Positions 45,294 through 55,471 are shown, numbered from the stretch's first letter. The stretch: 64,000 nt of DNA from Comamonadaceae bacterium (GCA_947374535.1 CANCCJ010000006.1:1-64000), one strand, 5' to 3'. Notes: generated by a model from the letters alone, not told the origin. Numbers and translations are program-made.

Positions 45294-46271
45294 ATGAGTG
45301 ATTCATTACGCGTCATCTTTGCCGGTACGCCCGAATTTGCGGCCGAAGCCTTGTCCCAAATTTTGGCCGCAGGCCACACCGTGCCCTTGGTGCTGACCCA
45401 GCCCGATCGCCCTGCTGGCCGCGGTATGAAGTTGCAAGCCTCTGCCGTCAAGCAGCTGGCCGTGGAAAACAACATTCCCGTGGCACAGCCACTGAGCCTG
45501 CGCTTAGACGGCAAATACCCAGACGACGCAGCCGCTGCACAAGCTGCGATTGCCCAAGTGAATGCGGACGTGATGGTGGTGGCCGCCTACGGCCTCATCC
45601 TGCCGCAGTGGGCGCTGGACGCGCCGCGCTTGGGCTGCCTCAATATTCACGCATCGCTCTTGCCACGCTGGCGCGGTGCGGCGCCCATTCACCGCGCCAT
45701 TGAGGCGGGTGACGCGCAAACCGGCGTGGTCATCATGCAAATGGACGCGGGCCTTGACACCGGCGACATGCTGCTGACCGACAAGCTCGACATTGCGCCA
45801 GACGACACCACCGCCAGCCTGCACGACCGTTTGGCAGACATGGGCGGCGCACTGGTGGTACGCGCTTTGGCCGACGCGCAAGCAGGTAAGTTGAAAGCGG
45901 TGAAGCAACCCGAGGCAGGCATTACCTACGCCCACAAAATTGAAAAGTCAGAAGCTGCGGTGGACTGGCTGCAATCGGCCGAAACCATCGACCGACGCGT
46001 GCGTGCGTTCAACCCGTTCCCCGCTGCCTCTGCGCAGTTGGGTGCTGACGTCATCAAGCTGTGGCGCGCTAGGGTGGAAAACACCGCGCACAACGCACCA
46101 CCAGGCACGGTACTGAGCGCCGACGCGCACGGCGTGCGCGTGGCTTGCGGCCAAGGCGTGCTGTGCGTGACCGACCTGCAACGCGCAGGCGGTAAGCGAC
46201 TGAACGCGGCTGAGTTTTTGCGTGGCTTTTCGCTGTCGGCTGGCCAATGTTTTGAGGTCAATCGGGTCTAG
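45294..46271 (+). CDS. fmt: Methionyl-tRNA formyltransferase
   Basis: Formylates initiator Met-tRNA with 10-formyl-tetrahydrofolate. The 325-aa protein has [10 protein letters not shown] (11-20), the folate-enzyme motif with His119 in [12 protein letters not shown] and the Asp in GLDTGD near 155, and a C-terminal OB-like tRNA-binding domain (about 210-320). It is in operon with def and probably azlC, which starts 5 bp downstream. Confidence 0.97.
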   Translation: MSDSLRVIFAGTPEFAAEALSQILAAGHTVPLVLTQPDRPAGRGMKLQASAVKQLAVENNIPVAQPLSLRLDGKYPDDAAAAQAAIAQVNADVMVVAAYGLILPQWALDAPRLGCLNIHASLLPRWRGAAPIHRAIEAGDAQTGVVIMQMDAGLDTGDMLLTDKLDIAPDDTTASLHDRLADMGGALVVRALADAQAGKLKAVKQPEAGITYAHKIEKSEAAVDWLQSAETIDRRVRAFNPFPAASAQLGADVIKLWRARVENTAHNAPPGTVLSADAHGVRVACGQGVLCVTDLQRAGGKRLNAAEFLRGFSLSAGQCFEVNRV

Positions 46272-46276
46272 TCCGA

Positions 46277-47020
46277 GTGCCCATGTTTTTCAAGTCCAAG
46301 CTCTTCAGACACCCGGAATTCATCAGCGGGTTGCGCGATGTGGCGCCTCAGTCGCCGGGTATTGCGGCTTGGGGGCTGATGACGGGCGTGGCCATGGTCA
46401 AGTCGGGCATGACTGTGTTCGCGTCTGTGGTCATGACCTTGCTGGTGTTTGCGGGCAGTTCGCAATTGGCGTCTATTCCCTTGATCGTGGCGGGTGCGCC
46501 GGCATGGGTGATTTTGGCAACCGGCTTTTGCGTCAACCTGCGCTTTGTGGTGTTCAGCTTGCACTTGCGGCCTCACCTCATCCATTTGCCTAGGTGGGAG
46601 CGCATGGTGCATGGCTATCTCACCGCCGATATCAGCTATGTGCTGTTCACCCGTCGCTTTCAAGAGCCTGGCCACACGCCGGAGCAACGACACGCACAAG
46701 AGGCTTACTTGGCAGGCAGCGATTGTCTGAACTGGGGTAGTTGGATGGTGGCGAGCTTGGTGGGCATTGCGCTGGCAAACTACATTCCGCCGGCTTGGGG
46801 TTTGGGCTTTGCGGGCATCTTGTGTTTGTTAGGAATTCAGTGCTCATTGGCCAGTTCGCGCATGCGTCTTGTGGCGTCCGCTGTCGCCGGTCTTGCAGCC
46901 TCGGTGGCCTACGCCCTGCCGCTCAAACTCAACATTGTGGTGGCCATTGCAGCGGCAGTGATTTTGTGCCTTGGTTTGGAGCGCTTCAAACCGGCAACTG
47001 AAAAAGAGGGTCATGCATGA
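46277..47020 (+). CDS. azlC: AzlC-family branched-chain amino acid exporter, large subunit
   Basis: Inner-membrane protein of about 247 aa with six or seven hydrophobic segments and the AzlC motifs SGMTVFASVVMTLLVFAGSSQLA (about 36-58) and FCVNLRFVVFSL. With the small subunit AzlD it forms a branched-chain amino acid exporter. It starts at GTG 46277 or ATG 46283. The azlD ATG overlaps its stop (ATGA). Coupling to def-fmt is by position only. Confidence 0.9.
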   Translation: MPMFFKSKLFRHPEFISGLRDVAPQSPGIAAWGLMTGVAMVKSGMTVFASVVMTLLVFAGSSQLASIPLIVAGAPAWVILATGFCVNLRFVVFSLHLRPHLIHLPRWERMVHGYLTADISYVLFTRRFQEPGHTPEQRHAQEAYLAGSDCLNWGSWMVASLVGIALANYIPPAWGLGFAGILCLLGIQCSLASSRMRLVASAVAGLAASVAYALPLKLNIVVAIAAAVILCLGLERFKPATEKEGHA

Positions 47021-47364
47021 CAGATTTTTTTGGAGGCACCGATGGCTGGACTTTGTCTGTGATCTTGGGACTGGCCATCATTTCGATGGTGTCGCGCAGC
47101 TTCTTTTTCATTTCAGATCAGGCTTGGTACTTGCCCCACTGGGCGCAACGTGGTCTTCAGTACGCGCCTATCGCGGCCTTGTCCGCAGTCGTGGTGCCAG
47201 AAATTGTGATGAGCCACGGTCAGTTCATCACCACGTGGCAAGACGCGCGTTTGTTTGCTGCTGCAGCTGGTGTGGTGATCTACTTTGCCAAACACAATGT
47301 GTTGTTGACCATCGTGGGCGGCATGGCGGTGTTTCTACCCCTGCATTTGCTATTGGGATGGTGA
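47017..47364 (+). CDS. azlD: AzlD-family transport protein, small subunit
   Basis: Protein of 115 aa with four hydrophobic segments and the SRSFFF...LPHWAQRGLQYAPIAALSAVVVPE stretch (about 26-68) of AzlD. It overlaps azlC by 4 bp, so translation is coupled. It ends 13 bp from the convergent sugar-acid operon. Confidence 0.9.
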   Translation: MTDFFGGTDGWTLSVILGLAIISMVSRSFFFISDQAWYLPHWAQRGLQYAPIAALSAVVVPEIVMSHGQFITTWQDARLFAAAAGVVIYFAKHNVLLTIVGGMAVFLPLHLLLGW

Positions 47365-47377
47365 GCCCCTCACGCGA

Positions 47378-48130
47378 TCAATAAGTGGATCGTCCCCCGG
47401 TGATGTCAAACACCGAGCCCGTGGTGAAGGAGCAGTCTTCGCTGGCCAACCACGCCACCATGGCGGCGATTTCTTCCACTTCCACGAAGCGGCCCATGGG
47501 AATCTTGCCCAACATATAGGCAATGTGTGCTTCGGTCATTTGCGCAAACATCGCTGTGCGTGCTACGGCTGGCGTGATGGCGTTGACCAAGACGCCTTGG
47601 GTGGCCACTTCTTTGGCCAGCGACTTGGTCAAGGCAATCACACCGGCTTTGGACGCGCTGTAGTGACTGGCGTTGGGGTTGCCTTCTTTGCCAGCGACGG
47701 AGGCGATGTTGATGATGCGGCCCCAGCCGCGTTCAATCATGTGTGGCGTGACGGCACGGCATGTCAAATATGGGGCGATCAAGTTGACCTCAATCACACG
47801 GCGCCACACCTCAGGGTCTAACTCCCAAGTGGTGGCATTCCCGCCGGTGATGCCGGCGTTGTTCACCAAAATATCGATGCGACCCAAGTCTTTGATGGTT
47901 TGAGCGGTGGTGGCCGCCACGGCGGCGTCAGAGGTGAGCTCGACCACATAACCGCTGATGGGGCCGAGCGCACCCAATAGCGCCTTGGCTTCGTTGATCT
48001 TGGCGCCGTCGATGTCCCACATCACCACGGATGCGCCGGAGCGCAACAGCCGTTCGCAGGTGGCAAAGCCAATGCCTTGTGCGCCGCCGGTGACGACGGC
48101 GACGCGACCTTGTAAATCGATCTGGTTCAT
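47378..48130 (-). CDS. Short-chain dehydrogenase, FabG-like
   Basis: NAD(P)-dependent SDR of 250 aa with TGGAQGIG (15-22), NNAG (about 90) and the catalytic YSASK (about 157-161). The C-terminus TGSVFDITGGRSTY is typical of sugar-alcohol or sugar-acid SDRs. It is the last gene of the long leftward operon and overlaps the DenD-like gene by 4 bp. A role on a sugar-acid intermediate is inferred. Confidence 0.9.
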   Translation of the reverse strand: MNQIDLQGRVAVVTGGAQGIGFATCERLLRSGASVVMWDIDGAKINEAKALLGALGPISGYVVELTSDAAVAATTAQTIKDLGRIDILVNNAGITGGNATTWELDPEVWRRVIEVNLIAPYLTCRAVTPHMIERGWGRIINIASVAGKEGNPNASHYSASKAGVIALTKSLAKEVATQGVLVNAITPAVARTAMFAQMTEAHIAYMLGKIPMGRFVEVEEIAAMVAWLASEDCSFTTGSVFDITGGRSTY

Positions 48131-49146
48131 GCTTTGTATCCTTTCAGCGCTTGTGCAGCATTAGGTCCCGCTTGGGTGTCGGCGATGTATTGGCGAATGA
48201 TGTCGTCAAAGTTTTTTTCGGCATGTAGGCCGAGTCGGTTGGCACGCACAGCACTTGACCCCTTGGGCCAACGCGCGACGATGCCGGCAATTGTTTCGTT
48301 GCGCTCGAACGTCACACGCGCACGCACATCAGGACCCGCCACGCGGGAGAGCGCGTCAAGCATGTCTTGTACCGTCACATTCAGGGCGGGCAAGTTCATG
48401 GCCGTGCGGCCGCCGTAGGCCTCACGCGAGCACTCGAACACAGTAATCAAACCGTCCACCGTGGCACGCGGCGAGGTGACGGGGTGCGACACTTCGGGCG
48501 ACACGGGACATACCGAAGGTTCACCGGCCAAAGGCTCGCGGATGATGCCGCTGAAAAACGAGGAGGCTGCGCCATTGGGTTTGCCCGGACGCACCGTGAC
48601 CGTCATCAGACGCGCGCTGCGGCCGTCGATGTAGCCCTTGCGGGTGTAGTCGGCCACCAAGTGTTCACAGATGTGTTTTTGCGCACCGTAGGACGTTTGT
48701 GGCGTGGGCAAGGTGTCGTCGGCCACGATGTCGGGCATGTGCACCGCCTCGTCTGGCCCGAACACCGCCACCGAGCTGGAGAACACCAAACGCACAGGGG
48801 CTGCACCGCCCCGCACGCGGGTACGTAGCGCGTCGAGCAAGGCGCGTGTGCTGTCGAGGTTGGAGCGCAAGCCCAGTTCAAAGTCCGCCTCACATTCGCC
48901 CGATACCGCCGACGCCAGATGGAACACACCGTCGACAGCCTCATGGGTCAAGGCTTGGCAGTGATCCAGCAAGGGCCCCGTTTTGACCAACACGCGTGGG
49001 TCAGCCATCAAGTCCACAGGCGGCGCATATTGATCCGCCAAGATGATTTGGGTGATGGCTTGTCCGTTGAGCTGGCCGCGTGCCAACAATGTGCGTGCCA
49101 AACGTGTGCCGATAAAGCCGGCCCCGCCAGTGATCAATAAGCGCAT
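48127..49146 (-). CDS. NAD-dependent epimerase-type dehydrogenase, DenD-like
   Basis: Extended SDR of 339 aa with GGAGFIG (7-13) and the catalytic SYGAQKH (about 157-163). The overall sequence looks like D-erythronate dehydrogenase (DenD), which oxidises C2 of D-erythronate, and the FERNETIAGIVARWP segment near the C-terminus is characteristic to my eye. The usual partners OtnC/OtnI are not in the window, so the acid used here may differ. It is in the leftward operon between the regulator and an SDR. Confidence 0.82.
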   Translation of the reverse strand: MRLLITGGAGFIGTRLARTLLARGQLNGQAITQIILADQYAPPVDLMADPRVLVKTGPLLDHCQALTHEAVDGVFHLASAVSGECEADFELGLRSNLDSTRALLDALRTRVRGGAAPVRLVFSSSVAVFGPDEAVHMPDIVADDTLPTPQTSYGAQKHICEHLVADYTRKGYIDGRSARLMTVTVRPGKPNGAASSFFSGIIREPLAGEPSVCPVSPEVSHPVTSPRATVDGLITVFECSREAYGGRTAMNLPALNVTVQDMLDALSRVAGPDVRARVTFERNETIAGIVARWPKGSSAVRANRLGLHAEKNFDDIIRQYIADTQAGPNAAQALKGYKA

Positions 49147-49161
49147 GGGTTCATCTCTCGG

Positions 49162-49935
49162 TCAGTGTGAGTCGCTGCCACGTGTTGCTTTGGGGGCGCG
49201 CAGGGCGGATGCAGGTTGTGCCAACGAGGGTAATTTCTTTTTGGACACCAACACCATTTCAATGTCCGCGCGTGCACTGTCGATCAGCTTGAGTACGGCG
49301 CGCTCGGCTTTGTCGGGCGCGCGAGCGATCACCGCGTCGAGCACAGCGCGGTGCAGGGGTAGGGATTGCGCAGGGCCATTGGGTTTGGTGGTCGTGATCT
49401 CAAAGCTGGTGCGCAGCAATGCGCCGATGGCTTTGCTCATTTGCACCACCATGCGGTTGTGACACGCCTTGAGCAAGCCTTGGTGAAATAACAAATCGTG
49501 GGTCACATAATCGCCGCCAAATTCGATGGCGTGTTTCATGCCGGCATAGGCGGCCTCGACTTCAGCCAAATCTTCGGGCGTGGCGCGTTCAGCGGCTAAA
49601 CGCACGGCTGCGGGCTCGACCACGCGGCGCAGGTCTTGCAGGTCGCGTAAAAATTCCCGCGTTAAGCCCATCTTCGATTGCCACGCCACCACATTGGGAT
49701 CAAACCAATTCCATTGGTCCGAAGGCAGTACGCGGGTCCCTACCTTGGGGCCAGTGCTGATCAAGCCCTTGGCGACGAGTGATTTGACCGCTTCGCGTAC
49801 CACTGTGCGGCTGACACCGAGTTCGGTGCACAACACGGTTTCAGGGGGCATGGATGTGCCCGGCGCGTAGTGGCCCGACACGATGGCCTCGCCCAACAAA
49901 TCGAGCGTGTGGCCGAGCATGTTTTTGATGGCCAT
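49162..49935 (-). CDS. FadR-subfamily GntR regulator
   Basis: Transcription factor of 257 aa with an N-terminal winged helix (about 8-73; PPETVLCTELGVSRTVVREAVKSL) and an FCD effector domain (about 90-225) with metal/ligand His residues in THDLLFHQGLL and LHRAV. It is encoded inside the operon it probably controls. Two matching operator sequences lie at 56990-57000 and 58035-58045. The effector is likely a sugar acid or its keto derivative. Confidence 0.9.
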   Translation of the reverse strand: MAIKNMLGHTLDLLGEAIVSGHYAPGTSMPPETVLCTELGVSRTVVREAVKSLVAKGLISTGPKVGTRVLPSDQWNWFDPNVVAWQSKMGLTREFLRDLQDLRRVVEPAAVRLAAERATPEDLAEVEAAYAGMKHAIEFGGDYVTHDLLFHQGLLKACHNRMVVQMSKAIGALLRTSFEITTTKPNGPAQSLPLHRAVLDAVIARAPDKAERAVLKLIDSARADIEMVLVSKKKLPSLAQPASALRAPKATRGSDSH

Positions 49936-49941
49936 ATTGGT

Positions 49942-50325
49942 TTATCCGCGAACGAACAAGGTCACCAAGGGTTGGCTGCCGACTTGGCGGCTCCAGTGGC
50001 CGTGAACCTTCTCGTCAAAGGTTGCGCCTGCTGGCAGTAAGTCTTCGGAGTAGAAGTGTTCGCCGGGGCCAAACACGCGTGAGCTACCGTCTTGCAAGCC
50101 AATTTCCATGTGGCCGCTCAAGATGAACACCCACTGCGCGTGGTCACTGCAATGGAAGGTGCTGCGAAAGCCCACGGGGCTGTGACGCAACTGGTAGCCA
50201 GGGCTGGCCATGAGGTGTGACAAACGGGCTTGGGGTTTGCCTTCGTTCAAGGCAATGGGCTCCTCGCGAAAACGCGCGCAGCCATCGGTGTCGGTAAAGA
50301 GAATGGTTTTTGTGAAAGTGGTCAT
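49942..50325 (-). CDS. Cupin-domain protein
   Basis: Small cupin of 127 aa with motif 1-like HSPVGFRSTFHCSDHAQWVFILSG (about 48-71) and motif 2-like PGEHFYSED (about 87-95). A metal-binding or sugar-isomerase role is possible, but the histidine set is partial. It overlaps the L-idonate dehydrogenase gene by 4 bp. Confidence 0.85.
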   Translation of the reverse strand: MTTFTKTILFTDTDGCARFREEPIALNEGKPQARLSHLMASPGYQLRHSPVGFRSTFHCSDHAQWVFILSGHMEIGLQDGSSRVFGPGEHFYSEDLLPAGATFDEKVHGHWSRQVGSQPLVTLFVRG

Positions 50326-51374
50326 AGGGCTACTTTATCCGCGCCGAAGTTGATTTGAACCTTCATGGCTTGGCCCTTGTCGCAGGCCAGTTCAAAAGCG
50401 TGGGTGGCTTGATCGAAGTCAATCACATGCGAGATCACGGGGCTGCCGTCGATCAGGCCTTCGTTGAGGAAGCGCACCGCCACAGCAAACTCTTCATGAA
50501 AGCGGAAGGTGCCACGCAGCTCCAGTTCTTTGCCCACCAGTTGGTTCAGCGGCAAGGTCGCCTCGCCTCCCAAACCGATGCTCACAATCACGCCGCGTGG
50601 CGTCACCACGTCCAAGCCGCTACGCAGGGCTTTGTCGTTGCCAGAGGCCTCGAACATCACGTCGAACACGCCTTTGTTGAAGGCAAAAGGCGTCAATCCA
50701 TCGGGCGTTGTTGCGAGGTTGATCGTTTCATCCGCGCCCATGGCGCGTGCGCATTCCAGCGGTTTGTCGGCCACGTCAACGGCCACGATTCGTGCTGCCC
50801 CAGCGCGGCGCAGGCCTGCAATCAAAAGTGCGCCAATGGGGCCACAGCCGGTGACCAGTACGTGTTTGCCAAATACCGAGCCTGCACGTTGGATGGCATG
50901 CAACCCAACGGACAAAGGTTCAGCCAAGGCCGCGAGTGACAAGCTCAGCTTGTCGCTGAGTTTGTGTGCTTGTGAGGCTTCGATGACCAAGGATTCGCGG
51001 AATGCGCCTTGGATGTGCGGAAAGCGCATCGCACTGCCGTAAAACTGCATGTCGAGACAATGGTTATGGTGGCCTTTTTGGCAGTATTGGCACACACCGC
51101 ACGGGCGAGATGGCGAGATGGCGATGCGTTGGCCAGCCGCAAAGTTTGTCACGTTTGAACCCACGGCGCTGACGATGCCTGACACCTCGTGGCCCAAGAC
51201 CATGGGCTCTTTGATGCGCACGGTGCCAAATCCACCATGGCGGTAGTAATGCAAATCAGAGCCGCAAATGCCGCCGTAAGCGACGCGCACAGCGAGTTGC
51301 TGGGGGCCGAGGGCTTCGGCTTCAAACGCGTCGAGGCGTAAGTCTTCGGGGGCGTGACACACGATGGCTTTCAT
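50322..51374 (-). CDS. idnD: L-idonate 5-dehydrogenase
   Basis: Zinc medium-chain dehydrogenase of 350 aa oxidising L-idonate to 5-keto-D-gluconate. Catalytic zinc ligands lie in GGICGSDLHY and LGHEVSG, and the four structural cysteines in CGVCQYCQKGHHNHC (about 92-106). The nucleotide-binding motif is GCGPIGALLIAG. ATG 51374 gives the family N-terminus MKAIVCHAPEDL. It is adjacent to the idnO-like and gluconokinase genes, reproducing the E. coli idn pathway. Confidence 0.9.
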   Translation of the reverse strand: MKAIVCHAPEDLRLDAFEAEALGPQQLAVRVAYGGICGSDLHYYRHGGFGTVRIKEPMVLGHEVSGIVSAVGSNVTNFAAGQRIAISPSRPCGVCQYCQKGHHNHCLDMQFYGSAMRFPHIQGAFRESLVIEASQAHKLSDKLSLSLAALAEPLSVGLHAIQRAGSVFGKHVLVTGCGPIGALLIAGLRRAGAARIVAVDVADKPLECARAMGADETINLATTPDGLTPFAFNKGVFDVMFEASGNDKALRSGLDVVTPRGVIVSIGLGGEATLPLNQLVGKELELRGTFRFHEEFAVAVRFLNEGLIDGSPVISHVIDFDQATHAFELACDKGQAMKVQINFGADKVAL

Positions 51375-51385
51375 GGGTATCTTTC

Positions 51386-52156
51386 TTAAAGCTGAGCCGT
51401 GACGCCGCCATCCACATACAGAATGTGGCCGTTCACAAAGGTAGAGGCGTCGCTGGCCAAGAACACGGCTGCACCGGCGAGTTCTTCCACATCGCCCCAA
51501 CGGCGGCTGGGTGTGCGGTTGGTCAGCCAAGCGCTGAATGTGGCGTCGTTCACCAATTTGTCGTTGAGTTCGGTCTTGAAGTAACCGGGACCAATGCCGT
51601 TGACGTTCAGACCCAGCGGACCCCAGTCAATCGCCATGCCTTTGGTCAACATTTTCAACGCGCCTTTGCTGGCCATGTACGGTGAGATGCCGGGGCGACC
51701 CAGCTCGCTTTGCACAGAGCAAATGTTGATGATGCGGCCCTTCTTGCGCGTGATCATGTGTTGCGCCACAGCTTGGCCGACGAAGAACACGCTATCCAAG
51801 TTGGTCTGCATCAGCTCGTGCCAGTCTTTGTGGTCGAACTCGTGCAAGGGCGCGCGGCGTTGGATGCCCGCGTTGTTGATCAAGATGTCAATCGGGCCAA
51901 TGTCTTGTTCGATGCGATCGATGTTGCTTTTCACGGCTTCGGCGTTGGTCACGTCAAACGCGCGTTCAAACACGTCAAAACCTTCCGCGCGCAAGGTGGC
52001 GGCGACGGCTTGGAGTTTGGTTGCGTCCCGTCCATTGAGGATGATGCTGGCGCCCGCTTGGGCCAAGCCACGCGCCAGACCTAAGCCAATGCCCGCGGAA
52101 GAGCCGGTGACCAAGGCCAAGCGGCCGTCGAGTCGGAATGTTTGTGCGGTGATCAT
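51386..52156 (-). CDS. idnO: Gluconate 5-dehydrogenase (5-keto-gluconate reductase)
   Basis: SDR of 256 aa that reduces 5-keto-D-gluconate to D-gluconate. It shows TGSSAGIG (17-24), NNAGIQRRAPL (about 92-102), catalytic Tyr/Lys in YMASK and the IdnO-like GPGYFKTELN region. It lies between idnD (11 bp) and gluconokinase (4-bp overlap), so the three steps idonate to 6-phosphogluconate are together. Confidence 0.9.
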   Translation of the reverse strand: MITAQTFRLDGRLALVTGSSAGIGLGLARGLAQAGASIILNGRDATKLQAVAATLRAEGFDVFERAFDVTNAEAVKSNIDRIEQDIGPIDILINNAGIQRRAPLHEFDHKDWHELMQTNLDSVFFVGQAVAQHMITRKKGRIINICSVQSELGRPGISPYMASKGALKMLTKGMAIDWGPLGLNVNGIGPGYFKTELNDKLVNDATFSAWLTNRTPSRRWGDVEELAGAAVFLASDASTFVNGHILYVDGGVTAQL

Positions 52157-52662
52157 GCGGTGTGTTGGTCTAAGGTGTGTTCAATCTGTGCCACCAGTCG
52201 GTGCACAGGTTGGGTCATGTCCAAGGTCAAGACGGCTTCGTCTGGGCTTGGCATTTCAAGGGTCGCCAGTTGGCTGTCGAGCAGTGTGGCGGGCATGTAA
52301 TGCCCTTGGCGTTCGCGCAAGCGTGCGAACAACACGGCGGGTGTGCCGTGCAAATGTACAAAGCGCACATCCGTAGTGCTGGCGCGCAGACGGTCGCGAT
52401 AAGCGCGTTTCAAGGCAGAGCAAGACACCACCAAACCTTCTTCAGGACTGAGGCCAGACAGACGTGCAGCGATGGCATCGAGCCAGTCTGCGCGGTCCAC
52501 ATCGGTGAGGGGCGTGCCTGCGGCCATCAAAGCGATGTTGCGTGCGGGATGCAAGGCGTCTCCTTCCAAAAAGGGAACGCCGATGCGTTGCGCCAAACTC
52601 TGCCCTAAGGTGCTTTTGCCACAGCCGCTCACGCCCATGAGGATGAGGCGAGGTGATGTCAT
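52153..52662 (-). CDS. gntK: Gluconokinase
   Basis: Kinase of 169 aa making 6-phospho-D-gluconate. The P-loop is GVSGCGKST (10-18), followed by EGDALHPARNIALMAAGTPLTDVDR (about 33-57) and CSALKRAYRD (about 80-90), all GntK/IdnK signatures. It starts 2 bp after the ABC ATPase stop. Confidence 0.94.
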   Translation of the reverse strand: MTSPRLILMGVSGCGKSTLGQSLAQRIGVPFLEGDALHPARNIALMAAGTPLTDVDRADWLDAIAARLSGLSPEEGLVVSCSALKRAYRDRLRASTTDVRFVHLHGTPAVLFARLRERQGHYMPATLLDSQLATLEMPSPDEAVLTLDMTQPVHRLVAQIEHTLDQHTA

Positions 52663-52664
52663 GG

Positions 52665-53720
52665 TCAGAGGCGTTGCTCAGTGGCACCGTCAAAGACGTG
52701 GGCTTTGTGGGTGTCAAACTGTAGGTGCACCGTGTCGTTGGGTTGCACGTCGGTCCGCCCGTGCATGACCAAGATGAATTTTTGATCACCAATTTGCAGC
52801 AGCAATTCGGTTTCTGCACCCGTAGGTTCGACCACCACCACTTGTGCGGGGATGCCGCTATCGGACAGCACCAAATCGCCGGGGCGCACACCGTAATGCA
52901 CGGCGGTGCCGTTAGCCACTGGGTGGGCCGTGGGAGGCATGGGCCATGAAACACCCAGTGCGGTGACTTGGTCGTTTTGTACCGTGCCTTTGAACACGTT
53001 CATGGCGGGGGAGCCAATGAATTGCGCCACAAACAAATTGCCTGGCTTATCGAACAGCTCCAAGGGCGTGCCGATTTGCTCGACGATGCCATCGTGCATC
53101 ACCACAATTCGGTCGGCCATGGTCATGGCTTCGATTTGATCGTGCGTGACATACACGGTGGTGGTCTTTAAGCGTTGGTGCAGCGCTTTGATTTCTGCGC
53201 GCATGGCGACGCGTAGTTTGGCGTCGAGGTTAGACAGCGGTTCATCAAATAAGAACACTTTGGGGTCACGCACAATGGCGCGGCCCATGGCCACACGCTG
53301 ACGCTGACCGCCCGAGAGTTCACGCGGGAAACGGTCGAGCAAGGCATCGAGGTTCAAGATCTGAGCGGCATGGGCCACGCGGTCTTCCGTCGTTTTGACA
53401 TCGGCTTTGCGCAGACGCAACGAGAACGCCATGTTCTCTCGCACCGTCATGTGTGGGTACAGTGCGTAACTTTGGAACACCATCGCGATGTCGCGGTCCT
53501 TGGACTCGAGATCGTTGATGACGGTGTTGTCAATGCTGATCTCGCCGCCTGAAATTTCTTCCAATCCCGCCAGCATGCGCAGCAAGGTGGACTTGCCGCA
53601 GCCCGAGGGGCCGACCAACACGACGAACTCACCATTGTGAATGTCGAATGTGATGCCGTGAATTACTTTGACCTTGTTGCCGTAGGTCTTTTGAACGTTG
53701 TTGAATGAAACGGATGCCAT
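52665..53720 (-). CDS. Sugar ABC transporter ATPase, UgpC/MalK type
   Basis: ATP-binding subunit of 351 aa. Walker A is GPSGCGKST (37-45), the signature [14 protein letters not shown] (about 135-148), Walker [12 protein letters not shown] (about 156-166), and TOBE/OB domains occupy about 235-350. It serves the two permeases and binding protein encoded upstream in the same operon. Confidence 0.94.
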   Translation of the reverse strand: MASVSFNNVQKTYGNKVKVIHGITFDIHNGEFVVLVGPSGCGKSTLLRMLAGLEEISGGEISIDNTVINDLESKDRDIAMVFQSYALYPHMTVRENMAFSLRLRKADVKTTEDRVAHAAQILNLDALLDRFPRELSGGQRQRVAMGRAIVRDPKVFLFDEPLSNLDAKLRVAMRAEIKALHQRLKTTTVYVTHDQIEAMTMADRIVVMHDGIVEQIGTPLELFDKPGNLFVAQFIGSPAMNVFKGTVQNDQVTALGVSWPMPPTAHPVANGTAVHYGVRPGDLVLSDSGIPAQVVVVEPTGAETELLLQIGDQKFILVMHGRTDVQPNDTVHLQFDTHKAHVFDGATEQRL

Positions 53721-53747
53721 GGTTTGATTTCCAGTTGCGCAGAAAAA

Positions 53748-54590
53748 TTAGCTCTTCACAGCGCCGGCGGTGAGGCCCGACACCATGTAGCGTTTGAAGG
53801 TGTAGTAAATCGCTGCGGGTGGCAAGGCGTAGACCAAGCCAGTGGCCATTAACAGCTCCCAAGGTGAGTCGTCGGCTGATAAGAAGTTTCCTAAGGCCAC
53901 GGACAAGGTCACGTTCTCGTCACGTGACAGCAGCAAGAAGGCGTAGAGGTATTCGTTCCAAGCCAGCAGCAAGGCGTAGGTGCCGACGGCCACCAGCGAA
54001 GGCACCATCAACGGGATGTAGACCATCCAAAAGAGTTGCAGTGGGGTCGCGCCGTCAATGCGGGCGGCTTCATCTAGCTCAAAGGGCAACTTGTCGCTGG
54101 CTTGCTTGAGCACCCAGATGCAATAGGGCGAGGCGATGGTGACCATGGCCAAGATCAGGGACCATTGGTTGTTCAGCAAACCATATAGCCCCATGGTTTT
54201 GTACATGGGCACAGCCAAGAACGCCGCTGGGATGAAGTAGGTGAACAAGGCCAAGTTCATTACCGTGCGGCCGCCGCGGACCTTCAAGCGGCTGATGGCA
54301 AAGGCCGCGGTGGTCGCGATGGTCAAGGTCAAGGCACCCACGCTGAGGGCGATGATGAAGGAGTTGCCCAACTGCACCCAAAAATGGTCCAAATAGAAAT
54401 GCTGTTTCTTGAACAAGATTTCAAAGTTTTGAAGTGTGGGGTGATCAGGCCAGAGATTGCCTTTGGTGGCTTGGTCTTTGGGTGAGATCGCAAACAACAC
54501 CATGTGATAGACGGGGAACAAAGTCCAAATCAACAAGGGGATGCCGATCAACAGCAACTTGGCTTCGGTGGCTATTTTTTTCAAGCTCAT
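53748..54590 (-). CDS. Sugar ABC transporter permease (MalG-like)
   Basis: CUT1-family inner-membrane permease of 280 aa with six hydrophobic segments and the ATPase-docking EAA loop ELDEAARIDGATPLQLFW (about 180-197). ATG 54590 overlaps the stop of the first permease gene. Substrate presumably a sugar acid or a sugar giving one, from the operon. Confidence 0.92.
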   Translation of the reverse strand: MSLKKIATEAKLLLIGIPLLIWTLFPVYHMVLFAISPKDQATKGNLWPDHPTLQNFEILFKKQHFYLDHFWVQLGNSFIIALSVGALTLTIATTAAFAISRLKVRGGRTVMNLALFTYFIPAAFLAVPMYKTMGLYGLLNNQWSLILAMVTIASPYCIWVLKQASDKLPFELDEAARIDGATPLQLFWMVYIPLMVPSLVAVGTYALLLAWNEYLYAFLLLSRDENVTLSVALGNFLSADDSPWELLMATGLVYALPPAAIYYTFKRYMVSGLTAGAVKS

Positions 54591-55450
54591 TTGGACAGCC
54601 TTTTCATCATGAAGTAAACCAAGGGCAGTACAAAGGGCAGGGCGACCACGATGGAAGCCATCGCTAAGTCCACTTGGTCGAGTCGCAAGTAGCGAATGCC
54701 CAGCGTAGCCAAGACATGGGTCATGTCTGCGGGGCCACCGCCGGTCAGCAGGTAGACGCTGTTGAAGTCGCCCAGTGTCCAAATCATGGACAAGATGGTG
54801 GAGGTCAAGTAGATCGACCGCATGGAGGGCCAGGTGATGAACTTGAACTTTTGCCAGTTGGTTGCACCATCCACAGAGGCTGCTTCATATTGCTCGGTGG
54901 GGATGGACAAGCGAGCAGCCACCAAAATCAGTGTCCAAAAGGGCAGCGATTTCCACACGTGCATGAGCATGGCCAAGCTCAAGGCCAAGGTCGGGTCATT
55001 GAGCCAGTTGGGACCATCCAAGCCGGTCCAGCGGAAGATGGCGCTGTTGATGATGCCCCACTCTGGGTTGAGCATGAATCGCACCGACAAGATGGTGGGA
55101 ATAGATGGCACGGCCCAAGGCAAGATGAAGATGGCCGAGACGATCTTGATCCACCAACGCTCCGTCACAAAGAACCCCGACAGCGCCAAGGCCACGATCA
55201 TCTTGAGGTTGATGGCCACCACCAAAAACACCAAGGTGTTGATGGCGCTGCGAAAGAAAATCGGGTCGTTGAACAAATCCACATAACTTTGCGGATGGCG
55301 TGCCAGCCACAGTCCGTAACCCACGGGGTAGAGGACAAAGACGACAAAGATCAAGAGGTAAGGCACCACCAGCATGCGACCCCAATACTCCCACGCGGTT
55401 AAGCGCAGAGCGGGCGGCACGGGCGGCAAGTGAGCAACTTGGGTGGTCAT
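54587..55450 (-). CDS. Sugar ABC transporter permease (MalF-like)
   Basis: Permease of 287 aa with six hydrophobic segments and the EAA loop QYEAASVDGATNWQKFKF (about 196-213). ATG 55450 is preferred to a TTG at 55456. It overlaps the second permease gene by 4 bp. Confidence 0.92.
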   Translation of the reverse strand: MTTQVAHLPPVPPALRLTAWEYWGRMLVVPYLLIFVVFVLYPVGYGLWLARHPQSYVDLFNDPIFFRSAINTLVFLVVAINLKMIVALALSGFFVTERWWIKIVSAIFILPWAVPSIPTILSVRFMLNPEWGIINSAIFRWTGLDGPNWLNDPTLALSLAMLMHVWKSLPFWTLILVAARLSIPTEQYEAASVDGATNWQKFKFITWPSMRSIYLTSTILSMIWTLGDFNSVYLLTGGGPADMTHVLATLGIRYLRLDQVDLAMASIVVALPFVLPLVYFMMKRLSK

Positions 55451-55471
55451 AGACAACAGTAGCCTCTGAGT